Of a stretch of DNA of 42,100 nt, positions 24,317 to 31,918 are shown piece after piece. The notes beneath the pieces were generated by a model that was not told the origin of the DNA, searched no databases, and saw nothing but the letters and a program-made list of their open reading frames with translations. The first letter of the stretch is position 1. Every line of letters begins with the position of its first letter. Source of the DNA: Scatosoma sp045576335 (GTDB lineage: Bacteria; Bacillota; Clostridia; Christensenellales; Borkfalkiaceae); contig JAZNGH010000052.1 in the NCBI GenBank assembly GCA_045576335.1, positions 1-42,100 of the forward strand, written 5' to 3'. The translations under genes and the position numbers were made by a program.

Positions 24317-25595
24317 AATCCTTATTACAGAAAAATTTGGTGGAATCTGCCGCGTCCGCTTTGCGCCCGACAGAGGTGTTATCCTGCCGACGGTTGCGGA
24401 GCTCGGGTACGGGCGACGGCGCGACCTGATACCGATAATCCGCGCCGTGACGGCGGATATACTGTTCGATTACGCAATGCGAGGGAACGATACCCGTCGT
24501 GGGGTTAGTGATATTTTGGAAACGGAAGAAATCCGCGTCCGCGGGAAGCTCCCGCACCTTTTTGTAAGCGTCGCGTTGCGTCGTGTATTGCACCGTTTCG
24601 CCCAAAATCTTACGCACGTAATCGATATTCTCGTGCAGGGCAATCGGCGCGGGGAAAGTGCCCTCTTTAATAACCTCCTGCCAGTCCTTATGCTCGTATT
24701 TTTTCAAGAGCTCGACCGCTTTATGCAAATGCGAGATTTCAAACTCCAAATTTTGTTCCCAGAATTTTTTAATGCGGGAATCCGTTTCCGTCATATAACA
24801 CGACCAGTACAAATAACATTCGGTGTATTCGTGCCAAAGCTGCATTTCCAGCCAAGTGGCGTTGGGGTCGAGCAAGGACTCGTAATGCGTAACGTGTTCT
24901 TCCTCCACGAGTCCGATTTCTTGATAGAGCCTACGCCCGATATCCGAATACGCGAAGGTCGCCACATTCATATAATAGTTCATGGTTTGCTGTTCGGCGG
25001 CGGTGATTATCATAGCATTAAGCACCGTTTGTACGTCGGCGGTCTTGGAATCGATTGCACTACGCACGTTATCCTTGGGATAACGGTGATGGGAAATCGT
25101 AGGCCGCCCCGGCATAATCTCCGTATATCTGCCTACCAGCCATTCCGCGTATATGCCTTGCTCCATTTCCAAAAGGTTAGCGTAACGGTACAAATGGTCG
25201 AAATCTTCCAGCAGCGCGAAATCCAACGCGTTTTTGACGTGACAATCCAGCTCGCGCTTGGCAAGCTCCGCCGTAAGGTCGACGGCAAGCTGTTCGTAGC
25301 CGATCGTGTGTTCCAAAATACTTTCGTTTTGCGGTTTGAGCAAGGAAATTTTCAGCTGTTGCTGTTTTTCCACCTCTCGCGTGAGCGCGAGGTCGCGTTT
25401 TAAGTCGCTATCGTTTGTATGACGGGCAAATTGATGAGAAAACCAGTTGGCTTCGTATTCCGTGCCGTTCATTAAAATAATGCGGGTCTTGGTGTAGGGG
25501 TCCACCTCCCGCTTATCGTAGGGCTTGGGATACATTTCCTGCCAGTTTTGCAGAGCTTTCTCAATAGATTGCGGTTTTTCTTCAAACGGATTCAT
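24315..25595 (-). CDS. ferritin-like (diiron four-helix) protein
   Basis: A 426-residue soluble protein with a duplicated helical ferritin-like region and no signal peptide. Glu/His pairs suited to metal binding occur in ESILEHTIGYEQLA, LEDFDHLYRY, GLVEEEHVTHYESLL and LEFEISHLHKAVELL. I use the ATG at 25595 behind AAGGAGAG; the open frame upstream runs into a palindromic element and is not coding. The family is unnamed to me. Its promoter resembles the forespore sigma-G type, and spoIVA is nearby, so a role in spore iron handling or oxidative protection is possible but inferred. Confidence 0.75.
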   Translation of the reverse strand: MNPFEEKPQSIEKALQNWQEMYPKPYDKREVDPYTKTRIILMNGTEYEANWFSHQFARHTNDSDLKRDLALTREVEKQQQLKISLLKPQNESILEHTIGYEQLAVDLTAELAKRELDCHVKNALDFALLEDFDHLYRYANLLEMEQGIYAEWLVGRYTEIMPGRPTISHHRYPKDNVRSAIDSKTADVQTVLNAMIITAAEQQTMNYYMNVATFAYSDIGRRLYQEIGLVEEEHVTHYESLLDPNATWLEMQLWHEYTECYLYWSCYMTETDSRIKKFWEQNLEFEISHLHKAVELLKKYEHKDWQEVIKEGTFPAPIALHENIDYVRKILGETVQYTTQRDAYKKVRELPADADFFRFQNITNPTTGIVPSHCVIEQYIRRHGADYRYQVAPSPVPELRNRRQDNTSVGRKADAADSTKFFCNKD

Positions 25596-25629
25596 GGGCA
25601 AATCTCTCCTTTTTTTTGCTTTATAATCA

Positions 25630-25659
25630 TAGTATGCACAAAAAAACTTTTTTGTAAAC
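25630..25659 (-). promoter_or_regulatory. sigma-G-like promoter of the ferritin-like gene
   Basis: On the minus strand GTTTA (25655-25659), an 18-nt spacer and CATACTA (25630-25636) match the known sigma-F/G pattern, with a perfect -10. The same stretch also allows a sigma-A reading, TTTACA-18-TACTAT, so the assignment is open. Confidence 0.5.
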
Positions 25660-25660
25660 G

Positions 25661-25935
25661 ATACTATAAAGGAATAAACCCAACCCGATTTTGAGTGCCG
25701 AATTTTGCGCCATACAGCGTTGAAAGCCTTGATAAACCGTTGTTGACCTTCGGCTTTCGCCTCGTCTACCGCTAAAATTCGGCTACTGAAAATTGCTTCG
25801 CACCTCAAAAGACGTATTTTCGAGCTATTTTTCGCGAGGAGGAAACAATAATACTTCCCGTATTATAATGACGACGAGCGGGAAAGAGCCGAAAAGACGC
25901 TTTTGAGGCGGGTTCGGTTTATTCCTTTATAGTAT
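25661..25935. mobile_element. 275-bp palindromic MITE-like element
   Basis: Terminal inverted repeats of 27 bp with one mismatch, 25661-25687 and 25909-25935, begin ATACTATAAAGGAATAAACC. Inside are two nested hairpins: GCCGAATTTT/AAAATTCGGC (25697-25706, 25774-25783), enclosing GAAAGCC/GGCTTTC; and CCTCAAAAG/CTTTTGAGG (25803-25811, 25900-25908), enclosing ATAATAC/GTATTAT. No transposase is encoded. If the repeat proper starts at CTATAAAGG, a TA lies on both sides, as for IS630/mariner-type targets, but that is uncertain. This explains the otherwise gene-free stretch between the ferritin-like gene and the 50-residue ORF. Confidence 0.7.
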
Positions 25936-25937
25936 GA

Positions 25938-25974
25938 CGAGCCGTTCGAAAACTTCGAACGGCTCGCTTTTTTT
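25938..25974 (+). terminator. plus-strand terminator without a plus-strand gene
   Basis: A 13-bp stem, CGAGCCGTTCGAA (25938-25950) with its complement (25954-25966), is followed by CTTTTTTT on the plus strand only. It directly abuts the palindromic element and the end of the minus-strand 50-residue ORF. Confidence 0.7.
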
Positions 25975-26125
25975 ATTCAACTGTGGTTTTGGCGGCGACA
26001 GCCGTCGTTTTATTGTCTTGAACGCATACCTGCCCCGTCGCTTTTAACGCATTTACGTATTGCGTATATTCTTCCTCCGTAATTTTCGGTACTCGGTCCT
26101 TTTTACTTTTCGACGATTTACTCAT
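25973..26125 (-). CDS. 50-residue small protein, putative forespore gene
   Basis: A short ORF encoding a hydrophilic peptide that starts MSKSSKSKKDRVPKITEEEY and ends in an Ala/Thr-rich tail. A consensus GGAGG (26133-26137) lies 7 nt before the ATG. A sigma-G-like promoter begins just after the spoIVA stop, and the ORF follows spoIVA by 62 nt. There is one cysteine, no signal peptide and no membrane segment. I do not recognise a family; it lacks the alpha/beta SASP motif. The ribosome site, promoter and sporulation neighbour argue that it is real. Confidence 0.7.
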   Translation of the reverse strand: MSKSSKSKKDRVPKITEEEYTQYVNALKATGQVCVQDNKTTAVAAKTTVE

Positions 26126-26153
26126 ACGAAATCCTCCGCTCGGAATTTGTAAA

Positions 26154-26183
26154 AAGTATGCCCGTTTTTATATCCTTTTATTC
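26154..26183 (-). promoter_or_regulatory. sigma-G-like promoter of the 50-residue gene
   Basis: On the minus strand GAATA (26179-26183), an 18-nt spacer and CATACTT (26154-26160) match the known forespore sigma-G pattern with one mismatch in the -10. No sigma-A -35 is evident. The spacer length is identical to that of the ferritin-like gene promoter. Confidence 0.6.
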
Positions 26184-26187
26184 CCGC

Positions 26188-27654
26188 TTAAAAAAGCAAG
26201 CACAAAATATTGTTTTTACCCTCGTTGACGATACGCGTGATCACGCGGCGCATTTTGCGGCGCAATTCCACGGGCATAGCGTTGCTCTTTCCCGAAAGCT
26301 CGTCGGCGAGCAGCGCGCGCAAGGACTTTCCAAAAATATTCGTTTCCCAAACGCTCTCTCCCGCCTCGTACGCCTGCAAGGTTTCCCCGACAAAATCCTC
26401 GCCCTGCTGTTTGGTGCCGATAATGGGGCTGACCGCGCCCGAAACGCCCACCTTGACGATATGATAGCTGGTGGCGTTCGCTTGGAAATGCACGCCGTAA
26501 CCCGCGCTTTTTTTAACGAGCCGAGGCTTTTGCAGCTCGTAATCGCTCGAATCGGGATATACGATACCGTACCCGTTCTTCTCCGCCTCCGCAAGCGCGT
26601 CCTTGACCTTATCGTAGCCCTTTTTCACCTCGGCAAGCGTTTGCACGTACCGCATAAGCTGCAAATCGTCGTCGATGGCTTCGCCGCAAGCCTCGCTCAT
26701 CACGCGATAGAACAAGCCCTCCTTCGCCTCAACGGTAAGCTCCACCGTGCCCTTGCCCAAATCCATTTTCAATTCCTGTGGATTGACAAAATCGGAATTT
26801 TCCTCAAAGAGCGTTTCCAACGCGAAGCAATCACGCATTTTGCTGATGGACGGCACGGCTTTTTTCAAAGCGGCAAGCAAGGAAAGCACCGTCGCGTTGT
26901 CCTCGGGGAAGGATTGCAGCCATTTGGGGATTTTCACGTCGATACACGCGACGGGGAATTCGAATAACGCCGTCTGCAAAACTTGCGTCAGCTCCGCTTC
27001 GCCCATTTTTTCGACGTTGAGCGCGAGCACGGGTGCGCCGTATTTTTCGGAAAGTGCGTCTTTGAGCGCGGTTTGCATAAGCGGCTCGCGGCAGTTCAAA
27101 ACGATTACGAACGGCTTGCCGATGGCTTTGAGCTCGGCTACCGCGCGCTCTTCCGCCGCCAAATATCCGTTTCTCGAAATGTCGGTAATGCTCCCGTCCG
27201 TCGTGACCAAAACCCCTATCGTAGAATGTTCCCGAATGACCTTTTGCGTGCCAAGCTCCGCCGCCCGTTCAAAGGACATAGGCTCTTCCTGCCAAGGCGT
27301 TTTAACCAGCCGCGGCGTACCGTCCTCGTCAAAACCGCTCGCGCCCTCTACGGCAAAACCTACGCAATCCACGAGGCGAACGGCGGCTTCCGCGCCCTTG
27401 GCAACGGCGATTTTCGCCGCTTTTGCGGGCACGAATTTGGGCTCGGTCGTCATTACGGTACGCCCTGCCGCCGATTGCGGCAATTCGTCCGTCATCACCG
27501 CGCGCTCCTTCTCCCCCGCAAGCGGTAATACCAGTGTTTCCATAAAACGCTTGATAAAGGTGGATTTACCCGTACGCACGGGACCTACTACACCCACGTA
27601 AATATCTCCGCCCGTGCGATTTGCAATGTCTTCATATACGCTGTAATTTTCCAT
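26188..27654 (-). CDS. spoIVA: stage IV sporulation protein A, spore coat ATPase
   Basis: SpoIVA polymerises on the outer forespore surface in the mother cell and forms the basement layer of the coat. The 488 residues, from the ATG at 27654 behind GGGAGGT, match the usual length of about 492. The ATPase domain has Walker A GPVRTGKST at 24-32 and the switch-like LVDCVGFAVEGA. A middle domain follows, and the C-terminal region ends with the family-typical hydrophobic tail (NNILCLLF), which anchors it through SpoVM in B. subtilis. It is preceded by a terminator and so has its own promoter, but I could not find a convincing sigma-E site. It marks the organism as an endospore former. Confidence 0.97.
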   Translation of the reverse strand: MENYSVYEDIANRTGGDIYVGVVGPVRTGKSTFIKRFMETLVLPLAGEKERAVMTDELPQSAAGRTVMTTEPKFVPAKAAKIAVAKGAEAAVRLVDCVGFAVEGASGFDEDGTPRLVKTPWQEEPMSFERAAELGTQKVIREHSTIGVLVTTDGSITDISRNGYLAAEERAVAELKAIGKPFVIVLNCREPLMQTALKDALSEKYGAPVLALNVEKMGEAELTQVLQTALFEFPVACIDVKIPKWLQSFPEDNATVLSLLAALKKAVPSISKMRDCFALETLFEENSDFVNPQELKMDLGKGTVELTVEAKEGLFYRVMSEACGEAIDDDLQLMRYVQTLAEVKKGYDKVKDALAEAEKNGYGIVYPDSSDYELQKPRLVKKSAGYGVHFQANATSYHIVKVGVSGAVSPIIGTKQQGEDFVGETLQAYEAGESVWETNIFGKSLRALLADELSGKSNAMPVELRRKMRRVITRIVNEGKNNILCLLF

Positions 27655-27698
27655 CAACGACCTCCCATCGTGATTGCGCGGATAGCATATTATTTTAT

Positions 27699-27745
27699 AA
27701 AAAAATCCCCGCAAGCAAATCTCGTACGATTTACTATATGCGGGG
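27699..27745 (-). terminator. terminator after the HEAT-like gene
   Basis: On the minus strand CCCCGCA and TGCGGGG-type arms close an extended hairpin (27707-27745) with inner AAATC/GATTT pairing, followed by ATTTTTTTAT. It ends the five-gene operon before spoIVA. Confidence 0.85.
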
Positions 27746-27767
27746 AAAAATCCACTTATTACCTTTT

Positions 27768-28592
27768 TTATGACCTCGGCTCGTCCGTTTTTACGCGGCT
27801 TGCCGCGGCTTCCACGGCGAGATAATCTTTATCGTCCTCAAAGGAACGCGGCTCGTCGTATTCGCCGCCCAAAGCCTCGATTGCGTATTTAAGCTCTTGA
27901 AACTCGATAAAGCCGATTGTTTTATCCTCTATCTTTTCCATTAGATAAGGAAGCGCGCGTTCGTCGCCGTATGCGGCAAGATAGCCCGCGCGCATAGGCG
28001 TTTCTTCGCCCGAACGGAACGCCGCGAGCAAAAGCTCGAAAACGCGTTCGTCGCGCATTTTGACGCGGGAGAGGATTTCCAAAGCGTATTCCTTTGCCAC
28101 GCCGTCCGCGTACGCCGCCAAAAAGCGTTCCTTTTGTTCGTCCGCGTGCAAGCGGAATATATCCGCAATATCGCTTCGCACGTCCTCGTCCGCAAGGTTT
28201 TCGGACAAAAGGGTGAAATAGGTGTCGAACGCGCGGGAATCGTCGCCGATCAAATTGATTGCGTACGAAACCGCGCCCGTATCCTCGTCGAAAAGCATAG
28301 GCAATAACGCCTCGGTCAAATCGCGGCTTTCGATTTCCGTGCATAAAAATTCAGGCGTGGGAACGTCCTCCCGCAAATGCGCGCGCAAGGTATCGACGAG
28401 CTCGCCGTTCGACATTTTCGCGTAATATTCCTTGGGCGTGCATTTTACCTTTGCAACGTAAGTATCGCCGAATTTTTTATACAGCTTGGGAATGATATCC
28501 TCCCATTGCTTTTCGGTGTATTTGTTTTTATTTTCTTCCATGAACTGTGTGAGCTTCTCGTCAAACAGTCCGTCAAAATCAATGAGCTTCAT
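27768..28592 (-). CDS. uncharacterised HEAT-like helical protein
   Basis: A 274-residue acidic, soluble protein of unknown function. Segments such as ALPYLMEKIEDKTIGFIEF and RAGYLAAYGDERALPYL look like HEAT-type helical pairs. No catalytic motif, signal peptide or membrane span is present. The ATG lies 3 nt after the TPR gene stop, with GAGGA as ribosome site, so the two are almost certainly expressed together and may be partners. It is the last gene of the operon. Confidence 0.75.
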   Translation of the reverse strand: MKLIDFDGLFDEKLTQFMEENKNKYTEKQWEDIIPKLYKKFGDTYVAKVKCTPKEYYAKMSNGELVDTLRAHLREDVPTPEFLCTEIESRDLTEALLPMLFDEDTGAVSYAINLIGDDSRAFDTYFTLLSENLADEDVRSDIADIFRLHADEQKERFLAAYADGVAKEYALEILSRVKMRDERVFELLLAAFRSGEETPMRAGYLAAYGDERALPYLMEKIEDKTIGFIEFQELKYAIEALGGEYDEPRSFEDDKDYLAVEAAASRVKTDEPRS

Positions 28593-28595
28593 TCT

Positions 28596-30317
28596 TTACG
28601 CGTCCTCGTTGGTTTTTGTAGGTCTTTCGCCTCTCGCCGCCGCGAGCAAAGCCATCACCTTTTCAGGCTCGGCGTCGAACGCCGAAGCGATCGCCGCTAC
28701 GTCGCCGTGCATTTCCTTTAAGCCCGAAAAGAGCAAAATCGCGCAAGCGCAATCGTCGGAATTGTCGATTAAATCCAGCTTTTCTCTTTCTTTGAGCGCG
28801 CAATACAGCTTTTCCGCCGCTTCCTTGATTTTTCTGGCGTGTGCGTCGCTGATTATGGCAAATTTAGAAGCAACCTTTGCGTACGCTTCGATAAAGCGTT
28901 TACGGCGTTTTCTGCCGATCTTAATAGGCAAGAGCGTCAAACGGCGGTAAAGATGGTAAAGCACGATACCGATTTCCATTTCCTCGTTGCGCTCGAACAG
29001 CATACGCAACGTTTCGATTTTCAAAACGTCCACCACCTCACAATCCAGCATCACCTCGCGGATAAACTCGTCGTCGCCGACGCGCTCCGCCGTAATGAGC
29101 GCGAGATATTGCAAATCGTGGTCAGTGCCGTCCATTTCGTCGAAGCACCAACGGAAATACCCGTCCCCGCTCGCAAGCAACCCAAAGAGCTGTGATTCCT
29201 CGTCGTCGCTTTCGCCGATACGCACGAGCAGACGGCAACGCAATTCGCGTTCCTCTTGCGGCAGATGATAGAAATAGTTGGGTTCGGGCGGTTTTTCCGC
29301 GTTTTCATTCCCGTTTTCTATTTCCGCTTTATACGCGCGAATACCGCGCAAGTAGTATTTGGCGACCTCCGCGTCGGGATAGACGGTGCAAAGGGTGTCA
29401 AACGTCTTTTCCGCTTCCTCTATCATACCGCATTTATACGCCGCAACCGCCTTAAAATACAACATTCTTCCATCGTAAGGGAGTTTTTTCTCCATTTCGA
29501 CGAACTTAAAATACGCTTGTTCGTGCAAGTCGTTTTCACAACACACGGTGGCGACTTTATAGATATCGTCCGTATTCGTCAAAGGAATATCGCACAAGCG
29601 CAAGGCAATCGCGCGGCTTTCTTCCGCGTTGCCCTCTTCCATATACACCGCGGCGAGCGTCGCCAAGATACGCACGTCGTTGGGGTCGTCTGCCAAAAGT
29701 TCTTCACAAACCTTTTTCGCGTTTTGCGTATCGCCGCCCAAAAGATAGGCGATAGATTGCATTTCCCGCGCGGCGGCATAGTCCTTTGCACCCTTTTCCA
29801 CCGTCGATAAAAGCTCGATTACGCGTTTACAATCCCCCGCTTTCAACGCCGCCGAGCCCGCGTCCATTTCCTTGGAATAATCGGCAAGGTCAGGCGGGTA
29901 CACGAAACGAAAATCGCTACGCTTATTCTTGGAAAAGGTTTGCGCGATATCGAATTTCGTTTCTTCGGGCAGCGTTTCATCGGCGTCTACCAAACGGTTA
30001 TAATAATACGCCGATTGCGTTTCGTTGCCCATATTCAGATAATTGACGGCAAGCCCCTCGTAGATGTCGGGAAGGTCCTCGTCCTCCGCTTCGTCCAAAA
30101 AGCGGTACCACCAGTTGATTGCCGAGGCGTGCAAGCCCATCATTTCGTATATATCCGACAAACGCGCGTAGACGTCCCCGTCTCCGCCGTAAATGGACAA
30201 TTCCTTGTATGCAAGCCGAAGTGCGGCAAGATAGTTGCCTTCGTTGTAGTATTTATCCGCTTGCGCGGCGAGCCGTGAACGGCTGAAATCAATTTTTGCA
30301 ATCTTTGCGTCTTTCAT
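28596..30317 (-). CDS. TPR-repeat protein
   Basis: A 573-residue soluble protein with tetratricopeptide-type helix pairs in the first two thirds, for example YYNEGNYLAALRLAYKEL near 23, DVYARLSDIYEMMGLHASAI near 48 and ILATLAAVYMEEGNAEESRA near 223. The C-terminal third is helical and less repetitive. TPR proteins act as binding scaffolds; no partner is known here. The ATG follows AAGGAA and overlaps the end of hslO by 29 bp, and the next gene begins 3 nt after its stop. I do not recognise a named family. Confidence 0.82.
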   Translation of the reverse strand: MKDAKIAKIDFSRSRLAAQADKYYNEGNYLAALRLAYKELSIYGGDGDVYARLSDIYEMMGLHASAINWWYRFLDEAEDEDLPDIYEGLAVNYLNMGNETQSAYYYNRLVDADETLPEETKFDIAQTFSKNKRSDFRFVYPPDLADYSKEMDAGSAALKAGDCKRVIELLSTVEKGAKDYAAAREMQSIAYLLGGDTQNAKKVCEELLADDPNDVRILATLAAVYMEEGNAEESRAIALRLCDIPLTNTDDIYKVATVCCENDLHEQAYFKFVEMEKKLPYDGRMLYFKAVAAYKCGMIEEAEKTFDTLCTVYPDAEVAKYYLRGIRAYKAEIENGNENAEKPPEPNYFYHLPQEERELRCRLLVRIGESDDEESQLFGLLASGDGYFRWCFDEMDGTDHDLQYLALITAERVGDDEFIREVMLDCEVVDVLKIETLRMLFERNEEMEIGIVLYHLYRRLTLLPIKIGRKRRKRFIEAYAKVASKFAIISDAHARKIKEAAEKLYCALKEREKLDLIDNSDDCACAILLFSGLKEMHGDVAAIASAFDAEPEKVMALLAAARGERPTKTNEDA

Positions 30318-31167
30318 TTTTTTCGTTTCCTTGCGCGAACAGTTTATCCGCGTCCTCTTCTGTAAACTCGTAATCGGTATTACAATAATGGCAATGCACC
30401 CGCACCGCGCCGTCCTCGCGTATGATCTGCCGCATTTGCGTTTCGCCCAGCGACACGAGCACGCGCGTGAGATATTCTCGCGAGCAGTTGCATTGATACT
30501 TTGCTTCCCGCATTTCCCACACCGCCAAATCGGGCGTAAAAAACGCGGTCACACTCTCCTCTACGCCGCATCGTTCAACCCTTTCAAGGAGCTCGTCAAG
30601 ACGGGCTTCCCGCGTCTTTTTTAAGACGGCTTCGTCGGCAAAGGGCAACGGCTGCAAAGCGGCGACTCCCGCGAACGCAAGCGCGCCCGTTTCGTCGAAT
30701 TTTACCGCCGTGGCAAGGTAAGTGGGGAGCTGTTCGCTGATACGGTAGTATTCCTCGAACGCCTCGTCCACGCCCCCGTTTTGGGGAAAAGCGCAAGCCC
30801 CCACGAACGGACGGTTATACCCGTCGTCGCGAATAATCGTAAGCGAGCCGACCTCGCCCAAAACCTCTCTTTCCGTGCCCGTGGCGGCGGGGTTGGCGAT
30901 AAAGCCGCGCAAATGCAAGCGACGGTTGCCCGAAACCCCGATTTCCTCGCCCGTGCCCTCCGTTTTCACGGAAAGGGATACCTCTCCCGTTTCTTCCTTC
31001 AAGCACGCGCTCATAAAGGTCATCGCCGACAGCGTTTTTCCAAACACCAACGCAGCGGCTTGGGAAAGCTTATGCAATTTTATCCCCTCGCATACGAGCT
31101 CCGTCGTATCGGCGAGGGTCAAAGATACTTGCCCGTCAAGCACGAGCGTGCGTATCAGATTTTTCAT
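30289..31167 (-). CDS. hslO: redox-regulated chaperone Hsp33
   Basis: Hsp33 is a cytoplasmic holdase that becomes active on oxidation when its zinc site opens. The 292 residues from the ATG at 31167 (behind GAGGTG) match the family length. The C-terminal switch has the four zinc cysteines in CNC (226, 228) and CHYC (259, 262). The N-terminal core has LVLDGQVSLTLADTT and SLSVKTEG. The frame is open 10 codons further into the methyltransferase gene, but without a better start. The TPR gene begins inside its 3' end. Confidence 0.95.
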   Translation of the reverse strand: MKNLIRTLVLDGQVSLTLADTTELVCEGIKLHKLSQAAALVFGKTLSAMTFMSACLKEETGEVSLSVKTEGTGEEIGVSGNRRLHLRGFIANPAATGTEREVLGEVGSLTIIRDDGYNRPFVGACAFPQNGGVDEAFEEYYRISEQLPTYLATAVKFDETGALAFAGVAALQPLPFADEAVLKKTREARLDELLERVERCGVEESVTAFFTPDLAVWEMREAKYQCNCSREYLTRVLVSLGETQMRQIIREDGAVRVHCHYCNTDYEFTEEDADKLFAQGNEKNERRKDCKN

Positions 31168-31172
31168 ATTTT

Positions 31173-31907
31173 TCACCTCTTCCGCGCAAGAAAGCATATT
31201 CTGTCGCTCAACGTTTTGTCCTCGCCGAGGTGACCTTCGATAGAAAGCACCTCAAAGCCGCTGACAGCGAGCGCGTCCGTGATTTCTTCTTCCGTATAAA
31301 TATACTGCTTGTGCGTTTCGTCGCTACGCGTAAACGTGCCGTCGGGGCGGCGGGCAAACAGCGTGACGTCCATCGTCACCTCGTCGCCCTCTACGCGATT
31401 GAAGCAAAGATAGGTCACGTCGTCGCGGTCGTCCGCGCTAACAGTATTTGCAATTTTCTCCTTGAATTTTCGCGGCGAGCTGATATCGAAAAGGAACACG
31501 CCCTGCTTTTTCAAAGCCGCGGCAACGTTTTTCAAGGCTTTGCCTAACCTGTCTTTGGGGATATAATTGATACAATCGTTGATTGCCGTTGCAAAATCAA
31601 ATTTCTTTTGCGTTCTTTTGGAGGTGATATCCCCTAAAATATACTCCCCGCGCACGCCCTCTTGAAGTGCTTTGCGTTGGGCAAAATCCAACATTTGCAA
31701 GGACGCGTCCATTCCCGTCATCAAATAGCCCTCGCGGGTGAACGCGCGGGTAAACCAACCGCCGCCGCAACCGATATCCAAGCCCGTAGAAAGAGGGAAG
31801 GAACGAAGCTTCAAAATTAAATACTGCGACCATTTTTCGTAGTCGCAGTCGTCGTTCAAATATTCAAACCATTCTGCAAGGTTGGTATACGCCGCCGTTT
31901 TATTCAT
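31173..31907 (-). CDS. class I SAM-dependent methyltransferase
   Basis: A 244-residue Rossmann-type methyltransferase. SAM-binding motif I is GLDIGCGGGWFTRAF near 42-56, with the acidic residue of motif II in TGMDAS. The C-terminal half has a beta-rich substrate region (EVTMDVTLFARRPDGTF). The N-terminal pattern YTNLAEWFEYLNDDCDYEKW resembles YqeM-like methyltransferases, whose substrates are unknown. Its stop lies 5 nt before hslO, and its start 11 nt after the membrane protein gene, so it belongs to the same operon. Confidence 0.87.
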   Translation of the reverse strand: MNKTAAYTNLAEWFEYLNDDCDYEKWSQYLILKLRSFPLSTGLDIGCGGGWFTRAFTREGYLMTGMDASLQMLDFAQRKALQEGVRGEYILGDITSKRTQKKFDFATAINDCINYIPKDRLGKALKNVAAALKKQGVFLFDISSPRKFKEKIANTVSADDRDDVTYLCFNRVEGDEVTMDVTLFARRPDGTFTRSDETHKQYIYTEEEITDALAVSGFEVLSIEGHLGEDKTLSDRICFLARKR

Positions 31908-31918
31908 AATCTCGCGCC

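Noticed and set aside
25596..25808. N-terminal extension of the ferritin-like protein
   Set aside because: The extra 71 codons run through the promoter and the palindromic element, while a good AAGGAGAG site precedes the ATG at 25595.
27655..27705. Sigma-E promoter for spoIVA
   Set aside because: Expected from known biology, but I found no convincing -35/-10 pair with the right spacing in the short gap after the terminator.
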